A stretch of 12,299 bases of DNA from JABAYQ01 sp049890095 (GCA_049890095.1 JBMHCD010000002.1:1-12299); one strand, 5' to 3'; numbered from the stretch's first letter, positions 1-8,154 are shown. A program made the numbers and translations. The notes: a model not told the origin generated them from the letters alone.

Positions 1-127
1 AGCTGCTAAAAACCTTGTAAACGTTAATTGTTCTATTCTCAAAATCGTATATACAATAAAAACAACTAAAAGTAAACTTTAGAAAGCATCTAAACAAAAA
101 AATAAGAGCTAAAAATAAGGTGTTTAA

Positions 128-1966
128 TTATTCGACCGTAACCGATTTAGCTAAATTTCTTGGTTGATCAACGTTACATCCTCTCATTAAAGCTATATGA
201 TAGGATAATAGTTGTAATGGAATGTTTGATAAAATAGGCACTAAAGGTTCTGAAACTTCTGGTATTTCAATTACATAATCTGCCATTGCTTTCACTGTAG
301 TATCTCCTTTGGTTACAACAGCAATCACAACCCCATCTCTTGCTTTAACTTCTTGTATATTGCTAACAACTTTCTCATAGTGTCCTTTTTTAGTCGCAAT
401 TACAACAATTGGCATATTTTCATCAATTAGAGCAATAGGTCCGTGTTTCATCTCGGCTGCCGGATATCCTTCAGCATGAATGTAGGAAATTTCTTTTAAT
501 TTAAGCGCTCCTTCTAAAGCAACCGGAAAATTATACCCTCTTCCTAAATATAAGAAATTTTGAGCATTCTTGAATTTATCCGATATTTCTTTAATGTAAT
601 CATTCATAGAAATCATACTCTGTACTTTATCCGGAATAGTTTCTAATTCTGTTATTAATTGTCGGTAATAACTTTCAGAAATTGACCCTTTTTTTCTAGC
701 AAGCATAAAAGCCATAAGAGTAAGTATAGTAACCTGAGCTGTAAATGCTTTTGTGGATGCTACACCTATTTCTGGTCCAGCATGAGTATAACTACCTGCA
801 TCACTCAATCGGGCAATCGATGAGCCAACCACATTACAAATAGCTAAAACAACAGCTCCTTTATCTTTTGCCAACTGCATTGCGGCCAAAGTATCGGCTG
901 TTTCTCCAGATTGAGAAATTGCTAAAACAATATCATTTTCTGTAATTACAGGGTTTCTATATCTAAATTCAGATGCATATTCAACCTCAACAGGAATTCT
1001 TGCTAAGTCTTCTAATAAATATTCTCCTAATAATCCTGCATGCCATGAAGTACCACAAGCAACGATGATTATTCTATTTGCATTTATTATTTTGGTTTGA
1101 TAATCTGCTATCCCACCCAATTTTACTTCAGCAGTTTCTACCTTTAATCTTCCTCGAAAACTATCTCGAATTGATTTAGGTTGCTCAAAAATTTCTTTAA
1201 GCATAAAATGCTCAAAACCTTCTTTTTCGATAGACTCTAAACTCATTTCCAACTCCTGTATGTAAGGAGTTTTAATAATATTGTCAATCGTTTTTAGTTC
1301 TAGTTCTTCTCCTTTCTTCAATCGAGCGATTTCACCATCTTCTAAATACAAAACGTCCTTTGTATACTCAATTATTGGCGTAGCATCAGAAGCAATAAAA
1401 TATTCCTCATCATTAATACCAATAACCAAAGGTGAACCTTTTTTTGCAACAATAATTTCATCCGGGTTATCATTCGAAATGACACCAATTGCATAAGCTC
1501 CAACTACTTCATTTAATGCCAAACGAACAGCTTCAAAAATATCCGTATTCTCTTTATTTTTTATCTCTTCTATTAAATGAACTAATACTTCTGTATCTGT
1601 TTCACTAATAAAATTATGTCCTAATTTAATAAGCGCCTTTTTAATCGAATCATAATTTTCGATTATTCCATTGTGAATAATTGTTATTTCTCTGCTTTGA
1701 GAAAAATGGGGATGAGCATTGGTGTCATTTGGAACGCCATGAGTTGCCCATCGAGTATGACCTATACCAATAGTACTTTTAATGTTTTTATTTTTACAAA
1801 AATCTTCTAAATCAGAAACCTTTCCCTTCCTTTTGTAAATCATCAATTCTTCGTCATACAATGCAATTCCTGCACTATCATAACCTCTGTACTCTAACCT
1901 TTTAAGTCCTTTTATTAAAATAGGATAGGCTTGTTTATTTCCGATGTAACCTACAATTCCGCACAT
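128..1966 (-). CDS. glmS: Glutamine--fructose-6-phosphate aminotransferase (isomerizing)
   Basis: This cytoplasmic enzyme converts fructose-6-phosphate and glutamine to glucosamine-6-phosphate, the entry step to UDP-GlcNAc for peptidoglycan and lipid A. The 612 residues match the usual full length of about 610. The N-terminus reads MCGIVGYIGN, so the catalytic Cys2 is present once Met1 is removed. The class II amidotransferase domain follows, with HTRWATHG and HNGIIENY motifs. Two SIS sugar-isomerase domains come next: the first holds CGTSWHAG and ISQSGETADT at about residues 300-430, and the second holds GRGYNFPVALEGALKLKEIS at about 475-600. The C-terminus is the conserved PRNLAKSVTVE. It is the last gene of a minus-strand unit and starts only 3 bases after the stop of the DUF4270 gene, so it is probably co-transcribed. 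No glmS-ribozyme-like leader fits in that spacing. No clear terminator is visible after it. Confidence 0.98.
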   Translation of the reverse strand: MCGIVGYIGNKQAYPILIKGLKRLEYRGYDSAGIALYDEELMIYKRKGKVSDLEDFCKNKNIKSTIGIGHTRWATHGVPNDTNAHPHFSQSREITIIHNGIIENYDSIKKALIKLGHNFISETDTEVLVHLIEEIKNKENTDIFEAVRLALNEVVGAYAIGVISNDNPDEIIVAKKGSPLVIGINDEEYFIASDATPIIEYTKDVLYLEDGEIARLKKGEELELKTIDNIIKTPYIQELEMSLESIEKEGFEHFMLKEIFEQPKSIRDSFRGRLKVETAEVKLGGIADYQTKIINANRIIIVACGTSWHAGLLGEYLLEDLARIPVEVEYASEFRYRNPVITENDIVLAISQSGETADTLAAMQLAKDKGAVVLAICNVVGSSIARLSDAGSYTHAGPEIGVASTKAFTAQVTILTLMAFMLARKKGSISESYYRQLITELETIPDKVQSMISMNDYIKEISDKFKNAQNFLYLGRGYNFPVALEGALKLKEISYIHAEGYPAAEMKHGPIALIDENMPIVVIATKKGHYEKVVSNIQEVKARDGVVIAVVTKGDTTVKAMADYVIEIPEVSEPLVPILSNIPLQLLSYHIALMRGCNVDQPRNLAKSVTVE

Positions 1967-1969
1967 AAT

Positions 1970-3172
1970 TTAAAAATTTGTATAAGTAATAGTCAAAATA
2001 ACTTGATCATCAAATAATGTTCTATTAGCAGAAATGGAGTTTCCTACAGGTAGTAAATACATTATGTAATCTTCAGAATCTTCACTAATCATTTGCTGTA
2101 AATATTTACTAATATTAAAGCTATAAGAATTGTTTTCTAGAACTCCTCCATAGTGAGTTGCTCCTTCAAAAAAATCTGGAATAAATACATATATTCCTTC
2201 TTCATTTTTAGTTACTAAAGAAAGAGATTGATGGGGTCTGAAATTATCATCAAAATTATCATCTACCTGAAAAGTTAATGTCGCTTTATTAATTAACTTA
2301 TTTTTTAGACTATCCTTTAGAGGAGTTAAATCATTAAATGAAAGTTGTAAAACAGGGCCAGACATAGACTGTACACCAACAAAGTTGAGCTCTTGTTCAG
2401 CTATTTTAAAATGATTTACTCTAGCAGCAGAGCTACCAATATTTAAACTATAACTTTGATTACCATTGTAATAAATAATCATTTTAGATTCTTCATCAAG
2501 AAGGTTAAAATAACATATCGATGCCGATTCGCTAGATTTAACCTTAAACTTCAATCCTTTGAAATAATCAAGAAAAGCATCATTATTGACTAGATCACTT
2601 ACTTGAGCATCTACTATTTTTTGACCTATATCCTTAACACTTAGCTTTAACTTTGCTGATGCTATTGTATCTTCATTACTACTCAGAGTGGATGGACGCG
2701 GATAAAATGAGATATCAACAGGGTTTGAGAAATCTTCAGAATTGATGAATTGATTAGAAAAAAACGTGTCCTCTAAAACTAATCCATCTAAAAGTTGTTG
2801 AATATTCATTGTTAATTCGACATTAGTATCTCCGTAACAATCGGCGTATTTTAAATAGATAAAAGCAGAGTCAACTATTGGATCATCCCCAAAACTAACA
2901 TCATTCTCTGGTAGCAATAATTGAGTTGAAAATTCTGCAATAGCCAATGGAAAGGGACTAGATTCATAAGTTCCAAATAAAGAATATAACGTTTCGTCAG
3001 TTCTAATTGAATCTCCTTTTTCAGAACGAAGCGAAAAAGTTGGTGTTTGATCGTATGTTGAGAGTGTTATTTTATCTCCTTCAGGCTGTATTTCTAGACC
3101 AATTAAATCAGGATCAGTACAAGAAAAAAAGGTCATTGCTGCAAATGACCATAGTATTAATTTTAACTTCAT
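1970..3172 (-). CDS. DUF4270 family lipoprotein
   Basis: This is a predicted exported lipoprotein of 400 residues. The N-terminus has a short positive start, a hydrophobic stretch and a lipobox ending FFSC (Cys at residue 18), typical of signal peptidase II substrates. Just after it, DPDLIGLEIQPEGDKI is the family hallmark I recognise from DUF4270 proteins of Bacteroidota. The rest is rich in beta-type segments with no TM helix. The biochemical role of the family is unknown to me, and I infer only a surface or periplasmic location. It lies 17 bases after the synthase-like gene and 3 bases before glmS, so all three are likely translated from one message. I recall a similar order in other Flavobacteriia, which would suggest a role in the envelope or sugar metabolism. 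The ATG at 3172 is well placed for the signal peptide. Confidence 0.85.
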   Translation of the reverse strand: MKLKLILWSFAAMTFFSCTDPDLIGLEIQPEGDKITLSTYDQTPTFSLRSEKGDSIRTDETLYSLFGTYESSPFPLAIAEFSTQLLLPENDVSFGDDPIVDSAFIYLKYADCYGDTNVELTMNIQQLLDGLVLEDTFFSNQFINSEDFSNPVDISFYPRPSTLSSNEDTIASAKLKLSVKDIGQKIVDAQVSDLVNNDAFLDYFKGLKFKVKSSESASICYFNLLDEESKMIIYYNGNQSYSLNIGSSAARVNHFKIAEQELNFVGVQSMSGPVLQLSFNDLTPLKDSLKNKLINKATLTFQVDDNFDDNFRPHQSLSLVTKNEEGIYVFIPDFFEGATHYGGVLENNSYSFNISKYLQQMISEDSEDYIMYLLPVGNSISANRTLFDDQVILTITYTNF

Positions 3173-3189
3173 TGGAAAACCGTAAATTT

Positions 3190-4017
3190 TTAAGTCAATA
3201 TGGGTTCTTGTTCAAGCAACTCATCATATAAAGAATCAAATACCTCAACACAGTCTTCTTCATCGTGATATTGCAACGAACTTTTACCTGATTCTATTAT
3301 ATATTGTTCGATTTCAGGATCAATTTTTTCACTTCCAATAATTACGGCATCTGCAAAATCAATCGCCAAACGATGTAGGTTGTTTATTGTTGCTTCTTCA
3401 ATTACAGAGATATCTTCTTTTTCAACTCCATTAACGATGGTTTTTCTTGCCATATCATTACTTAACTCCCCTTCTATTTCCTGATCATATACAGAGTACA
3501 CAATCTTAGTGTCTGCAAAAATAGGGTCATCAGCAAATGCTTTTTTCAAATACATCGGCAAAAGAGAAGTCATCCATCCATTACAATGTACAACATCTGG
3601 AGCCCATCCTAATTTTTTAACTGTTTCCAGAACTCCTCTGCAAAAGAAAATAACTCGCTCATCATGAAATTCAAAAAACTCCCCATCCAATTCATGCATA
3701 AAGGTTTTCTTTGGAAAGTAATCTTCATTTTCAATAAAATAAACTTGCATTCGTACAGGTTGTAAAGAGGCAACCTTTATAATTAACGGATAATCTAGAT
3801 TATCTAAAATCATATTCATACCCGAAAGACGAATTACTTCATGAAGTTGATTTCTTCTTTCGTTGATACAACCAAACTTTGGCATAAATATTCTGATATC
3901 TTTACCACGCTCCATTATACCTTGAGGAAGTGTTCTTCCTAGATTTGATAAATCAGACTCTGGTAGATATGGACTAATTTCTTGTGATACAAATAATACT
4001 CTTTTCTTTACATCCAT
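3190..4017 (-). CDS. Glycogen/starch synthase N-terminal-domain protein, short and degenerate
   Basis: The 275 residues resemble only the N-terminal (GT5, glycosyltransferase 5) half of bacterial glycogen synthase. They start with KRVLFVSQEISPY and include IRIFMPKFG, YFIENEDYF, an ERVIFFCRGVLE segment and PDVVHCNGWMTSLLP, which corresponds to the P-D-[VI]-h-H-x-[NH]-D/G-W motif. GlgA is normally about 470-480 residues, so the C-terminal half of the GT-B fold, which carries much of the ADP-glucose site, is absent. The glycine-rich N-terminal K-x-G-G-L substrate loop is also replaced, reading PESDL at residues 19-23. The tail is acidic. I infer that it is probably not an active glycogen synthase and may be regulatory or binding. 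It is first in a unit with the DUF4270 gene and glmS, and a good promoter lies about 50 bases upstream. The ATG at 4017 is the only reasonable start. Confidence 0.8.
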   Translation of the reverse strand: MDVKKRVLFVSQEISPYLPESDLSNLGRTLPQGIMERGKDIRIFMPKFGCINERRNQLHEVIRLSGMNMILDNLDYPLIIKVASLQPVRMQVYFIENEDYFPKKTFMHELDGEFFEFHDERVIFFCRGVLETVKKLGWAPDVVHCNGWMTSLLPMYLKKAFADDPIFADTKIVYSVYDQEIEGELSNDMARKTIVNGVEKEDISVIEEATINNLHRLAIDFADAVIIGSEKIDPEIEQYIIESGKSSLQYHDEEDCVEVFDSLYDELLEQEPILT

Positions 4018-4065
4018 CTTGCTAAATTTTAAAGCTACTCAAATTAGTACTCAGAATAGTAACTG

Positions 4066-4096
4066 CAAATTTACGAATTTTAGCCCGATAAAGCAA
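4066..4096 (-). promoter_or_regulatory. Bacteroidota-type promoter for the synthase-like/DUF4270/glmS unit
   Basis: Read on the minus strand, TTG (4096-4094), a 20-base spacer and a perfect TAAATTTG (4073-4066) match the Bacteroidota/Flavobacterium consensus of TTG near -33 and TAnnTTTG near -7. A transcript would start about 50 bases upstream or less from the ATG at 4017, giving a leader of roughly 40 bases. Placement in the divergent intergenic region before panC fits. Confidence 0.6.
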
Positions 4097-4133
4097 GTAA
4101 AATATTACTTTTACCCCTGTTAAACCTGTTACA

Positions 4134-4982
4134 ATGTTAGTTGAAGAAAACAAAGATTGTTTAAAAAATATTTTAGATTCATTTAGATCCAAAAATCAAC
4201 TTATTGGTTTTGTGCCGACTATGGGAGCATTGCACCAAGGACATATCTCTCTTATTGAAAAAGCAAAAAAAGAGTGCGATATAGTAGTGTGTAGTATTTT
4301 TATCAACCCTACACAATTCAACAATAAAAAAGATTTAGCTATTTATCCTTCAAATATTTCCAGAGATAAAAAAATGCTTAGCGATGCTAATTGTGATATT
4401 TTATTTTTACCAAATGTAAAAACAATGTATCCCGATGAGCTTGTCTCCAAAAAATATTTGCTGGAGGGTCTTGATTCTGATTTTGAGGGCAAAAAAAGAC
4501 CTGGTCACTTTGACGGTGTTTGCACCATAGTTCATCAATTTTTTAATTTAATTAGACCAAACAAGGCTTATTTTGGTCAAAAGGATTTTCAACAATTAAT
4601 GATTATAAAGCATTTAGTCAAAATCCAAAAATTAAACATCGAAATTGTTGCTTGTCCCATTATTAGGGAATCAAATGGACTAGCAAAAAGCTCTAGAAAC
4701 GTTCATCTTTCAGAAAGTGCATTTCAGAACTGTTCGGCCATTTATGAAAGCTTGAAGCATGCAAAAGTATTATTTCATGAAGAAAGAATTAATGAAATCA
4801 TTCCAACCATTACTTCAATGCTCAAAAAAATACCAAACTCTAAAATTGAATACGTTAATCTAGCCTATACGGAAAGCCTCAAAAAAGTTGATAAAATAGA
4901 CCATAATCTAGCAATGGTCCTATTAGTTGCAATAAAAGTCGAAAACGTTCGGCTGTTAGATAATATCCTACTAAAAGATTAA
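4134..4982 (+). CDS. panC: Pantothenate synthetase (pantoate--beta-alanine ligase)
   Basis: This cytoplasmic enzyme joins pantoate to beta-alanine with ATP, the last step of pantothenate (vitamin B5) synthesis for CoA. Its 282 residues are the usual length. Visible motifs are VPTMGALHQGH (residues 27-37, the HIGH-like nucleotide motif), INPTQF, RPGHFDGV (122-129), YFGQKDFQQ (146-154) and GLAKSSRN (182-189). The last corresponds to the KMSKS-like signature, normally LAMSSRN, so Lys185 in place of Met is unusual. The gene heads a plus-strand unit and panD follows after 10 bases. The ATG at 4134 gives a compact N-terminus, and a stop codon lies in frame at 4098. A TACTTTTA at 4106-4113 resembles the -7 promoter box with one mismatch, but no TTG sits at the right distance, so I do not call a promoter. 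Confidence 0.96.
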   Translation: MLVEENKDCLKNILDSFRSKNQLIGFVPTMGALHQGHISLIEKAKKECDIVVCSIFINPTQFNNKKDLAIYPSNISRDKKMLSDANCDILFLPNVKTMYPDELVSKKYLLEGLDSDFEGKKRPGHFDGVCTIVHQFFNLIRPNKAYFGQKDFQQLMIIKHLVKIQKLNIEIVACPIIRESNGLAKSSRNVHLSESAFQNCSAIYESLKHAKVLFHEERINEIIPTITSMLKKIPNSKIEYVNLAYTESLKKVDKIDHNLAMVLLVAIKVENVRLLDNILLKD

Positions 4983-4992
4983 TTTTGTTCCT

Positions 4993-5337
4993 ATGAATAT
5001 TGAAGTTGTAAAATCAAAAATACATAGGGCAACCGTAACCGATGCCGACTTAAACTATATTGGTAGTATTACAATTGACGAAGCACTTATGGAAGCTGCT
5101 AATTTAATAGAGGGAGAAAAAGTTCAAATTGTAAATATCAATAATGGAGAACGGTTAGAAACTTATGTTATCAAAGGAGATCGCAATAAAGGAGAAATAT
5201 GTCTAAACGGCCCTGCTGCAAGAAAGGTTCAAAAAGGAGATATAGTAATTATTATAGCTTACGGAATTATGGATTTTGAAAAAGCAAAGTCCTTTAGTCC
5301 GTCTTTAGTTTTTCCAAATTCTAAAAACCAATTATAG
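4993..5337 (+). CDS. panD: Aspartate 1-decarboxylase (pyruvoyl proenzyme)
   Basis: This enzyme makes beta-alanine from aspartate, the co-substrate of PanC, so the two adjacent genes supply one pathway. The protein is a 114-residue proenzyme that self-cleaves between Gly24 and Ser25, and both residues are present in YIGSITID. Ser25 becomes the pyruvoyl group. Other family features are KIHRATVT at the N-terminus (Lys9), ETYVIKG (around 50-57, with the catalytic Tyr) and GEICLNGPAARKVQKGD. It starts shortly after the panC stop, and its TAG stop abuts the ATG of the next gene directly, which indicates translational coupling. The start at 4993 places the cleavage site at the canonical position. 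Confidence 0.97.
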   Translation: MNIEVVKSKIHRATVTDADLNYIGSITIDEALMEAANLIEGEKVQIVNINNGERLETYVIKGDRNKGEICLNGPAARKVQKGDIVIIIAYGIMDFEKAKSFSPSLVFPNSKNQL

Positions 5338-6315
5338 ATGAATAAAGCCGTCAAATTGCTTAAGTATGTCGCCTTTCTTCTGATTGGTATATTACTTATG
5401 CACTTGGCTTTTAAAAATGCCGATATATCTAAATTAATCACCCAACTTAAAGAAGTCGAATTTATATGGGTGTTTCTTTCTATCTTATTCGGCTTCTTAG
5501 CAATTATTAGTAGAGGATTACGTTGGGTTTATTTATTAAATGGAATTGGCTACAATGCAAAAAAATCTAATAGTATTTTTGCTGTTTCAATTGGTTACTT
5601 TACCAACATTGCAGTGCCGAGAGCAGGAGAAATAACAAGATGTACAAGTTTAAATCAAACTGAAAAAATCCCTGTTGATAAACTTTTCGGAACAATCATT
5701 CTAGAAAGAGCTATAGACTTCTTGTTTTTAATTTCATTGTTGATTATTACTTTTATTTTAAAATTTAATTTATTTCTAGCGTTTCTCCAAAAACTAATTG
5801 ACTTTGAAAGCATCAACATTAGCAAGCTTTTATCGGTTTTTATAATAATCATTGTCGCATTGATTATTCTTTTTTTTCTTTCAAAAAAATTAATTCGAAA
5901 ATCCTCCTATTATAAGAAAGTTTCCAATTTTTTAAAGGGAGTTAAAGATGGCTTATTAAGCATTAGTAAATTGCAAGATAAAAGAAGTTTTTGGTTTCAT
6001 ACATTTGTTATTTGGATCATGTATTTATTAATGACTTACATTTGTTTCTTTGCAATCGATAAGTTATCAGTTCTTAATCTTGTTGACGGTTTGTATACTA
6101 TGGTTATAGGAGGGCTTGGAATGGTTGCTCCTGTTCAAGGAGGAATCGGAGCTTATCATTATGTTGTTACTCTTGGCTTAATGGAACTTGGTATAGACTA
6201 CGATTCATCTTTATTATTTGCCACAATTGTACATACTGCACAAACGCTAATGACACTTGCTTTTGGAGGAGTATCGCTATTAATAGTATTTTTACAAAAA
6301 AGAAAAACAAATTGA
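5338..6315 (+). CDS. UPF0104 / lysylphosphatidylglycerol synthase TM-region family membrane protein
   Basis: This is a 325-residue inner-membrane protein with about eight hydrophobic segments (roughly residues 8-24, 42-60, 78-95, 120-148, 162-182, 218-240, 250-285 and 290-320). The two family signatures are NIAVPRAGEITR at about residue 87 and GMVAPVQGGIGAYHY at about 260. This family (UPF0104, YbhN/AglD-like, formerly DUF2156-less MprF flippase-like proteins) covers proteins implicated in lipid transport or lysyl-lipid formation. There is no attached soluble aminoacyl-transferase domain here, so I make no claim for lysyl transfer. The ATG immediately follows the panD stop (0-base gap), and the TGA stop overlaps the TTG start of rfaE2. 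The protein is probably an envelope lipid or glycolipid translocase-like protein, but its function is uncertain. Confidence 0.85.
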   Translation: MNKAVKLLKYVAFLLIGILLMHLAFKNADISKLITQLKEVEFIWVFLSILFGFLAIISRGLRWVYLLNGIGYNAKKSNSIFAVSIGYFTNIAVPRAGEITRCTSLNQTEKIPVDKLFGTIILERAIDFLFLISLLIITFILKFNLFLAFLQKLIDFESINISKLLSVFIIIIVALIILFFLSKKLIRKSSYYKKVSNFLKGVKDGLLSISKLQDKRSFWFHTFVIWIMYLLMTYICFFAIDKLSVLNLVDGLYTMVIGGLGMVAPVQGGIGAYHYVVTLGLMELGIDYDSSLLFATIVHTAQTLMTLAFGGVSLLIVFLQKRKTN

Positions 6316-6809
6316 GTAATAAATGGAAAAATATTAAAAAGAAATGTTACACCAAAGAGGATATAATCAGCATTTCTAAAGATTGGAAAAAACAGGGAAC
6401 AGTTGTTTTTTCTAATGGTTGTTTTGATATTTTACATCCAGGACATATTCATTATTTGTCTAAAGCTGCCGAACTAGGAGATAAATTAATTATTGGATTA
6501 AATTCAGACCAATCTGTTTCTGTTCTTAAAGGACCAACAAGACCGTATAACAATGAAAATGATCGACAAATTATGCTAGCAAGCCTAGACTTTGTAAATG
6601 CTGTTGTCTTGTTTGATCAAGAAACCCCAATTGATTTAATCACGCAAATAAAGCCTGACTTTTTGGTAAAAGGAGGGGATTATGCAATAGACCAAATTGT
6701 AGGAAATAAAATCGTAAAAGAAAATGGCGGTAAAGTAGTTTCTCTTGACTTTTTAAGCGGATATTCTACTAGCTTATTAATCGACAAAATACAAAATGGC
6801 CAAAACTAA
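6312..6809 (+). CDS. rfaE2: D-glycero-beta-D-manno-heptose 1-phosphate adenylyltransferase
   Basis: This cytoplasmic enzyme transfers AMP from ATP to heptose-1-phosphate, making the ADP-heptose precursor of the LPS inner core. It corresponds to the C-terminal domain of the E. coli HldE protein as a stand-alone 165-residue protein. Motifs are NGCFDILHPGH (residues 35-45, the HxGH nucleotidyltransferase signature), LIIGLNSDQSVSVLKG, RPYNNENDR and LVKGGDYAIDQIVG, and the end is GYSTSLLIDKI, like the G-x-ST-x-x-I-x-x-I ending of the family. The start is a TTG whose last two bases overlap the TGA stop of the preceding gene (TTGA). The nearby ATG at 6323 is out of frame and no in-frame ATG precedes the core domain. 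The 3' end overlaps radA by 14 bases. No kinase partner (RfaE1) is in the window. Confidence 0.93.
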   Translation: MSNKWKNIKKKCYTKEDIISISKDWKKQGTVVFSNGCFDILHPGHIHYLSKAAELGDKLIIGLNSDQSVSVLKGPTRPYNNENDRQIMLASLDFVNAVVLFDQETPIDLITQIKPDFLVKGGDYAIDQIVGNKIVKENGGKVVSLDFLSGYSTSLLIDKIQNGQN

Positions 6810-8154
6810 AAAAGCTTTTTTTTGTCAAAGTTGTGGTAATCAAACACCTCAATGGATGGGCAAGTGCAAAAATTGTAACGAATGGAATACAATTGTTGAA
6901 GAAGTACTTACAATAAAGAAAGAAAAATATACCGGCCAGGAAAAAAGTAAAATCAATACTCCTCAGATTATCACTCAAATATCTTTAGATGAAGATACAA
7001 GAATGGATACCAACGATCAAGAACTTAATAGAGTTCTAGGAGGGGGTATTGTCGCTGGTTCTTTGATATTATTGGGTGGTGAACCTGGAATTGGTAAATC
7101 GACTCTAATTCTTCAATTAGCCATAAGAATCAAAAATCAACAAGTTTTATATGTTAGTGGAGAAGAAAGTGACAAGCAAATAAAACTTCGAGCAGACCGT
7201 CTAGGGCTAAAAAATGCAAACTGCCATATTCTTACAGAAACCAATACACAAAATTTATTTCAACAAGCTGTTAGCTTGTCTCCCTCTCTTTTAGTTATTG
7301 ATTCTATTCAAACCCTACAATCAAATACCATTGAGTCCTCTCCCGGTAGTGTTTCTCAAATAAGAGAGTGTACCTCGGAGCTTATGGCATATGCTAAAGA
7401 AACCAATGTTCCTGTTATAATTATTGGTCATATTAATAAAGATGGAAATATTGCAGGGCCTAAAATTCTTGAACATATGGTAGATGTCGTTCTTCAATTT
7501 GAAGGAGATAGAAATCATGTATACAGAATATTAAGGGCCAATAAAAACAGATATGGTTCAACGGCTGAACTAGGCATCTACGAAATGCTAGGTAATGGTC
7601 TAAGAGAAGTTAATAATCCGTCTGAAATTCTTTTATCACAAAAAGAAGAGCAATTAAGCGGAATCGCAATTAGTGCAACTCTTGAAGGGATGAGACCGCT
7701 AATGATTGAAACACAATCTTTGGTAAGTTCAGCAGTATATGGAACCCCACAACGCTCTGCTACCGGATTTGATTTAAGAAGATTATCCATGTTGCTTGCT
7801 GTTTTAGAAAAACGATGTGGTTTTAAACTAGGTGCAAAAGATGTTTTTTTAAATATCACTGGAGGAATAAAAGTAGATGATCCTGCTATTGATTTAGGTA
7901 TTGTTTGTGCTATTTTATCGTCAAATGTAGATATGTCTATAAATGATAAATTTTGCTTTGCAGCTGAAGTTGGTCTTTCAGGCGAAATAAGGCCTGTAAA
8001 CCGATGTGAACAACGTATTCATGAAGCGGAAAAATTAGGTTTTGAAAAAATATTTATTTCTAAATATAATAACATAAGTCAGAAAAATTATCAAATAGAT
8101 GTTGTTATGGTTTCAAAAATCGAAGAAGTTTTCAGAGCACTATTTGCCTCTTAA
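6796..8154 (+). CDS. radA: DNA repair protein RadA (Sms)
   Basis: This RecA-like ATPase assists recombination by driving branch migration of strand-exchange intermediates. The 452 residues are the usual length. In order they show a CxxC...CxxC zinc finger (Cys10, 13, 24, 27), Walker A GEPGIGKST (about 95-103), Walker B LLVID (about 165-169) and the RadA-specific KNRYG (250-254, normally KNRFG, a mild change). A C-terminal Lon-protease-like P domain follows, with an EAEKLGFEKIFI segment near the end and no protease dyad expected. The ATG at 6796 lies inside the end of rfaE2 (14-base overlap) and is fixed by the zinc finger starting at once. The gene is last in the panC unit. Its TAA stop shares bases with the stop of the OmpA-like gene on the other strand. 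Confidence 0.97.
   Translation: MAKTKKAFFCQSCGNQTPQWMGKCKNCNEWNTIVEEVLTIKKEKYTGQEKSKINTPQIITQISLDEDTRMDTNDQELNRVLGGGIVAGSLILLGGEPGIGKSTLILQLAIRIKNQQVLYVSGEESDKQIKLRADRLGLKNANCHILTETNTQNLFQQAVSLSPSLLVIDSIQTLQSNTIESSPGSVSQIRECTSELMAYAKETNVPVIIIGHINKDGNIAGPKILEHMVDVVLQFEGDRNHVYRILRANKNRYGSTAELGIYEMLGNGLREVNNPSEILLSQKEEQLSGIAISATLEGMRPLMIETQSLVSSAVYGTPQRSATGFDLRRLSMLLAVLEKRCGFKLGAKDVFLNITGGIKVDDPAIDLGIVCAILSSNVDMSINDKFCFAAEVGLSGEIRPVNRCEQRIHEAEKLGFEKIFISKYNNISQKNYQIDVVMVSKIEEVFRALFAS

Noticed and set aside
1..127. Possible small gene or terminator downstream of glmS
   Set aside because: The short minus-strand frames stop after a few codons, and the repeated CTTATTTTT pattern is a direct repeat, not an inverted one, so no hairpin forms.
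1281..1496. Plus-strand open frame of 71 codons inside glmS
   Set aside because: It is antisense to the strongly conserved glmS and its translation is Ser/Phe-rich with no recognisable domain, so it is a shadow frame.
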